NCBI GenBank assembly: GCA_017398355.1
Contig: JAFQGD010000048.1
Coordinates: 1-64,000 of the forward strand
Length of the DNA: 64,000 nucleotides
Reading direction: 5' to 3'
Source: Akkermansia sp.
GTDB lineage: Bacteria; Verrucomicrobiota; Verrucomicrobiia; Verrucomicrobiales; Akkermansiaceae
This document shows, piece by piece, positions 61,701 through 64,000 of this stretch; positions within the stretch are counted from its first letter, which is position 1, and each line of letters starts with the position of its first letter. Made by a program: the position numbers and the translations under genes. Under the pieces are notes generated by a model, which was not told where the DNA came from, did not search any database, and was given only the letters and a program-made list of their open reading frames with translations.

Positions 61701-64000
61701 CTTGGGCGTGGCGCTGGATGCACAGAGCATATCCCTCTCCCAAGGAACCTTGGTGCTGCGCGATGGCGCCAAGCTGACCGATGGCGTGCCTGTGAGCTTG
61801 GACAATGGTGCCACGCTGGATATGACCTCCACCACGCAGAGCTTCAGCGCCCTGAGCATGGCAGAGGGAACGACTATCACGGATTTCTACGGCTCAGGTA
61901 CGCTGACCATCAAAGACTCGGTGGCGCTGAACGGTACCATCAATGTAGGCACTATCAAGACGCAGGGTGAGGTATCGCTGACAGTGGGGGACAACACCCA
62001 CACCCTCCATGTGCAAAGCGGCAGCACCACCCTGCGCGGTGAGCTTGTGCCTGCCAACTTGGTGCTGGATGCCGACACCACCTTGGCGGCAGAGAGTGCC
62101 ATTGCGCTGGGAAGCGGGGCGGCCATACACGCCACGGGCGGCGGTATCACGGTGGCGGCAGACGTTGCATTCAGCGGTGGCAGCTTGTTCTTCGACAATG
62201 CCGCACTTTCGGAATCAGCGGCGGCTTTGGCGTTCACCGGCACCTTGAGCCGGGCTGAAAACGGCACGGTGAAAGTGGCGGTGGCAGACATAGAGAATCT
62301 GCGCGATGGAGGCACCTGGGTCTTGGCCACGGGTGATTGGGCTGCTTTTTCTGATTCTTCCTTTGTGTTTGATTACAAGGCACCCGAGTTGGCTTCTTTC
62401 AGTATTTCCGGCAATACCTTGAGCATGACGCTGGCGGCTCACCGTATCTGGGCAGGTACATCGGCTGATTATCAATGGAATAGTACTGCATTTGGAACCG
62501 ATGCTGCCTGCCCCGCTGCTGCTATTGCCTTGTTTGATGATACGGCGGAAAATACGCATATTCGGCTGACAGAATCCGTAAGTGTGGGGGAGATGTACTT
62601 TGATCATAACAATGCGTATTCCATCACCGCTGAAAACAACGCAGCTATCACCAATGCCGGGAATCTGAACAAAAGCGGCAGTGGCGCACTTCTGATAGAT
62701 GCGCGTCTTTACATGACCGGCGGCATCACCCAGACCGGCGGCACTGTCACCCTGAGTGGGGATGGCTCGGTCCTGGGCGATTATACCATCCGCAATGCCA
62801 GTACGCTCAATATCGAAGGCTCCGGCATCAGCATGGGCAAGTTGTATGCCCTGCGTTTGGATCACGTAACGTCCACCATCAACGTGACGGGCGGTTCGGC
62901 CTCTTTCTCATCTATTGATTTAGAGAGCTACACCACGCTCAACTTCCTCAAACCGCAGGGGGCAGACTCCGCAGAATATACGGTGGCCGGCCGTTTGGGC
63001 TTCACCTCTGCCTGGGCTACGGGAAGCACCCGTGTGCTGGTGGAAGAGGGCGTGAAGCTCAAGCTGGGTTCCATTTACAGCTCTTGGGGCTGGGGCAGCT
63101 TCGAAATCAATGGTGATGTGGAGGTGGCCGGGGCGATTTCTCTTTCCTCCGGTACGGAAGAACCCATTACCGGCACCGGCAGCCTTACAGCCGGCAGCTT
63201 ATCTACCGGCAATAGCGGTACATACGTGTTTGATGTGGCCCGCACAACCATCACGGAGGCTGTGAACATTAACGGCCAGACTCAGTTGCGCTCCGGTGTG
63301 TTCACCTCGGAATCTCAATTCACCCAGTCCGGTTCCACCTTGACCATCGATGGCGGTACCCTCAACCTCAATGGTTCCTCCGCCTTCTCCGGCGGTATCC
63401 TCAAGCTTGCTTCCGGCAAGATCAATGTGCAGAGCGGCGCGGCTACCATCTCCAACACCGTAAATGCCACCGGCGGCGAGGTGGAGGTAAGCGGCGGCAC
63501 GCTGAAATTCGGAAATACGGCGGCTGCAACCAATTTATTGAGTGGGGTGGAGTCCATTACCTTGTCCTCCGGTATGTTGGATTTGAGTAGCGTCAGCTTT
63601 GCGGCAGATGGCACCGGTATTGCCTTGAAAGCCGCTGTGCAGGCAGCAGATGGTTTTACCCTTTGCTTGGGTGGTTTGGAGGCCGGCAATACATACGCCA
63701 TTTTTGACCTTTCGGCGCAGGGTGCTTCTTTCGATAATTGGCAAAAACTGAATTTGATGTTGGATGGTGCTGCTGTTTCGCGTTTTTCCGGTGTCAGCCT
63801 AGTACTGACCGACACAGCTGCAAATGTTGTGCTGGGTGCTGATTACAACATGACCACATATGATAAGTTGTACTGGGCCGGTGGCGCATCGGGAGTATGG
63901 GATTATACCACACGCAACTGGGACGGCAACGCACTTACGAATACGGCAGAGGATAATACAACATACGCCGAGGGAGATACCGCGTATTTTGCGGCCAACA
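52732..64000 (+). CDS. Giant autotransporter-type protein with S6-family serine protease domain (3' end outside window)
   Basis: Open from ATG 52732 to the window edge: at least 3,756 codons. A signal peptide (residues 1-29, ends STAWGG) precedes a trypsin-like S6 (IgA-protease/SPATE) domain: H117 (ATVAHNGE), D152 (RDEVVFRL) and S272 in GDSGSP (270-275), spaced as in SPATE proteases. Beyond about residue 330 the sequence is a Thr/Gly/Ser-rich beta-helix with many autotransporter-associated beta-strand repeats (GAGxLTLxGxNTYxG types; for example KTGAGNVTLAAANTYTD). Five large modules start with a Trp motif (VWDGTSD, VWSGQAS, VWSGTDD, IWAGTSA, YWAGGAS) at residues 1712, 2335, 2905, 3239 and 3715. 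Whether it ends in a type V beta-barrel or a PEP-CTERM signal is not visible. Likely a secreted or surface protease acting on host or microbial proteins. Confidence 0.88.
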   Translation, partial: MRLRLNLSLRRALMATMATASTLLTSTAWGGTMHSDVPMPIYMDFGQNMGRYAVGSNVNALLGHIRQNVDGGIVIHYTDGTPSYTISNTQGMIDYSAVHDGGYAAAMGPNMIATVAHNGEINGSFAERVVGSEHAINYSAVGVRYSHQAARDEVVFRLVPTFGNSIFDYCLQRQTKVFTDISWSPMSTITDVASMQGKHQYHAGAGSMNMWSETDGKYHFNQGSLIGSIKTINITSNRGHDCWIIISDPNYGNGVGASTANPLPIGTEGGDSGSPVFIYNSTTGQYEYFVAHEGGTGISSAQGWGNIKWSHETLQRFNVSPDMSSGEVHLQAITSAGEYYADKAGNSSTTYYGYATDAAGNILTQYNGVRSGLNTWSDLSGIRNLQNWYAWNSDAYIQQSDVDLFFTENLVFNATQAENKVVLDATVDLGIGYAEFNAGELEKARFTITSTEGEGNLFNHAGYVINEGAEVHLQLTNPEDYMTEWRKTGAGDLYIDGTGNTNALLAVGGSGKTYLQQKDGWAAYNVIVGSGATVVISDISQIVRDLTIGNDGGVLDMNGQSMDWYSNNPNVQAAGFSINALTEGAIITNSTGTTTLTYKESGQQTWLGAFVDTKEGALRIVYDGGGTWTMHSIHTDLSHHADSGLSVASGKVVLAGTNTVHGKGSETGHTGNRLLLENDWHYADAKMNVSVADGTTFELGSHARLTGNISVAAGGTFIMREGVHDRYEYVEGGIYLEDTYQYADFYGLKGDIALSGEMQVAYSAGTTTNTTLSGSLSGAGTLTVAAGTTGGILTLAGDNSAFTGKKSISSGGVIATSLAALGSADQQWLIGKQGWLASHGFTEGTDILSHIDADSAGTLALSNDLTTKLNFSEHSGLFLGAETGKTVQYGAESTSDVWTAVGDNYLLGGGGGTLVVNYKLTGADTGIILGADTSSTGKVVLANTGNDFGGDIRFAGTGLILETAQGAMGNANLQLSYGNSLLSVTPGDDLSRLTADSDGIILVDKVADTDIELVLPTYMAADSITSTTGLAVGSSVDTVYTGKLTLAAGAAYQFSTVNGATLTLDTTLSDAHDMIVDAQGYGGGTVIMAGNESYAGAITVQGNRDTAAAGDITLAFGRDTVLSGDITLKTGGTLDVAGHHLTLSGNVIDAGGSLVNSSWAGPLDTEWSGTLTLHAESGQSRSIAASISTPLIYKTGAGNVTLAAANTYTDMYLQGGTLTVGQADALSIYGTVHMSGGATLDLATYQLSKNTYMNAESIIVESGSATVQQSGAGAGHVSLIQGNVLLNEGTELHLQGAGIYELSGTRFGGENAVLHVDAPRLRLQSGSTLHIDGTLSYAADGTLHSQATNNGMTRNINRLQMLNGATLTLSEQGGTNYWQVNSLSGEGTLQWNSTTNHVDGNNSTASRLVIADESDFAGSIRLNRSNGNANHTHGAYIELAHDKAAQYADISLSGADARSWASLAVNTADATICGLSGNEYSFTYAGAAVNTRYTGENHPASTRQSTLTINTAAGASYTYAGVVGHSADTPAAGLSLVKLGAGNQTFSGTSYLADVSVQGGSLSFVSGNTVVNGDVAVAGGAVLSGIDFTLSDAKTFTVLGGDTAATAKFSGTLNLAGGTLEFDGYQLMASSSAGGAALTVGGLTHVDGTNLTIALTNMGNLTAGSYTLATGDWSGIDEHLTLRENVGYDAVFSTNDSGYLLMQLALRSGTHVWDGTSDSHTWSTTQFGSSSNALAADAIVLFTDTAGGRTVSVSENVEVQQAHFQHNNGEYTVESNGGMATIGSLSKSGSGTLTLQSGVLVTGDATISRGELILQSTNLLQGSVSGDGTLVVDWGTGNSDGVSLVGLKRLELKSGTFSVTGSQTLGVNEIQIQNGAALEHNAGVDYTGSLVVNGGTYRQASGVDYAGHITLDGGILALAGGSLTGTLDQVADASIQAASGTTSRLNMVLSQNDDAVLIQTGGGNIDIVSNSRTQLQNYIVREGTLTYSGYYNHTNQGTITVEDGAMLRVGWGAGLEAKQINLAGGATLKLENGATAWWLSNNVNTKLLVEDGAMISGSATGTGSYINGTISGSGTLELYNASTGADAYTVNSVISDGAEALGLHLTNTNVTLTGANTYSGGTIIDANSSVTATNISALGNGAVQNGGSLIMESALMVGGISGQGTLATNGQVLILSNSADNTYTGTVSGQGAILQIGTGRSEFSGAADVSSIGVSAGSLSLTGSATISSGGIVAEGASLSFDGTIALGEMIENAGVVNIGTGAAFELEIGHFVNGAFTLVTGSGRINYAEELTLEDFTIVGYDFEELANRGVETTISQTSSQLSLSFSAFLRDLVWSGQASAEWNGTDGNWNMGDNIGVVYGVVDNVTFDASSSVREVTLSGDIEVANMNVVAGDYVFSGTALNVQSSLHIADGASATLNTMPTSLGAATVDGTLNLAFTGTWTQELNAADGVVNKTASGTLTWNAEGVLSIGTLNVNAGILNISADMEIGELNIAGSSQAYLTNNAAADALNKTVSRVHLSESSKLLVYNKEATTNYTTVDEVIVAGAATIQDYAFKSSYVGLNTLGLAEGITSSSLTLGCATMGSDVTVFNLGAEAKESGDFVGTIALRALGVTNRGALILSHADIAANSVITMSCADDTQDYAQLGLGIHAERTTIAGLNSTEILGTKSKLFSGAYEKSAGYDANDAFDSINFTDVAERTLVINTAAGSTHTFYGEVLSTVNIEKQGSGTQVLAGTVGSTKLSVLGGTLSLAGATISSGALAQVELGRGATLQHSLTLDDAHALKLTGTSGATGTATLSGGLVLGGGTLSFDTAWLSETDASLTVIGGISLAEGVNTQTITMSSGTGLMQGGSYLLLAGDFAAGITAENFTLAGLSGAVAGSLSLADGGLWLSIGVSETAHVWSGTDDAHVWSGTMYGTAVAGVLTDTAPATFDDSAANRNVLIEGAVSAPGGIVFDNTEDYSISSSNINSRISTTSFALTNTGTVTLGVALDAQSISLSQGTLVLRDGAKLTDGVPVSLDNGATLDMTSTTQSFSALSMAEGTTITDFYGSGTLTIKDSVALNGTINVGTIKTQGEVSLTVGDNTHTLHVQSGSTTLRGELVPANLVLDADTTLAAESAIALGSGAAIHATGGGITVAADVAFSGGSLFFDNAALSESAAALAFTGTLSRAENGTVKVAVADIENLRDGGTWVLATGDWAAFSDSSFVFDYKAPELASFSISGNTLSMTLAAHRIWAGTSADYQWNSTAFGTDAACPAAAIALFDDTAENTHIRLTESVSVGEMYFDHNNAYSITAENNAAITNAGNLNKSGSGALLIDARLYMTGGITQTGGTVTLSGDGSVLGDYTIRNASTLNIEGSGISMGKLYALRLDHVTSTINVTGGSASFSSIDLESYTTLNFLKPQGADSAEYTVAGRLGFTSAWATGSTRVLVEEGVKLKLGSIYSSWGWGSFEINGDVEVAGAISLSSGTEEPITGTGSLTAGSLSTGNSGTYVFDVARTTITEAVNINGQTQLRSGVFTSESQFTQSGSTLTIDGGTLNLNGSSAFSGGILKLASGKINVQSGAATISNTVNATGGEVEVSGGTLKFGNTAAATNLLSGVESITLSSGMLDLSSVSFAADGTGIALKAAVQAADGFTLCLGGLEAGNTYAIFDLSAQGASFDNWQKLNLMLDGAAVSRFSGVSLVLTDTAANVVLGADYNMTTYDKLYWAGGASGVWDYTTRNWDGNALTNTAEDNTTYAEGDTAYFAAN

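Overview
The window looks like chromosome of a Verrucomicrobiota bacterium close to Akkermansia. The evidence is three proteins with a C-terminal PEP-CTERM tail of the Akkermansia kind (PEP(T/S)xxTLSLLALA followed by an Arg run), a giant prepilin-like protein resembling Verru_Chthon cassette protein A, and gene starts that almost never have a Shine-Dalgarno sequence. Genus and species are inference; no rRNA gene is present.

Region 1 (1-13.1 kb) is the conserved transcription/translation block: 3' part of tuf, tRNA-Trp, secE, nusG, rplK, rplA, rplJ, rplL, rpoB, rpoC. Hairpins lie in front of rplL and rpoB, and a strong terminator follows rpoC. Region 2 (13.1-19.6 kb) is a metal-efflux operon: a Cys/His-rich lipoprotein, then an overlapping tripartite CusCBA/CzcCBA-like set whose periplasmic adaptor carries three 26-residue His-rich repeats. 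Region 3 (19.6-31 kb) is mixed: hipB with a hipA reduced to 35 codons, an orphan PhoB-like response regulator, parB without parA, a glutaminyl-cyclase-like M28 lipoprotein, an ECF sigma/anti-sigma/PDZ set followed by rlpA, two divergent PEP-CTERM genes that share an unusual palindromic promoter, a TRIC-type channel, a GYF_2 membrane protein and lpd.

Region 4 (31-39.7 kb) is a surface module: a PEP-CTERM protein with chlamydial Pmp-like GGAI/NxA repeats, a GH18 chitinase-like enzyme, and the giant prepilin-like protein. Region 5 (39.7-41.2 kb) is the strangest stretch: an IS200/IS605-type Y1 transposase gene inside inverted copies of a complex palindrome (a REPtron-like layout), itself between two copies of an array of five 24-bp hairpin units. 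A related run of hairpins lies next to tRNA-Asp (49.4-49.7 kb), inside a duplicated terminator.

Region 6 (41.2-52.6 kb) holds a Ser/Thr kinase-PEGA-formylglycine-enzyme-like fusion, tRNA-Leu, an AT-richer segment with a 17-repeat ankyrin protein flanked by two related small ORFs, a GDYXXLXY/DUF2157 membrane pair, tRNA-Asp, a DinG-type helicase and a secreted protein of unknown function. Region 7 (52.7 kb to the end) is one open reading frame of at least 3,756 codons: an S6-type serine protease domain (H117, D152, S272) followed by a very long beta-helix passenger made of autotransporter-type repeats; its 3' end lies outside the window.

As a whole: housekeeping and envelope-stress genes are interleaved with an accessory programme for surface display (PEP-CTERM, pseudopilin, autotransporter, chitinase), metal defence, and palindrome-rich mobile DNA.
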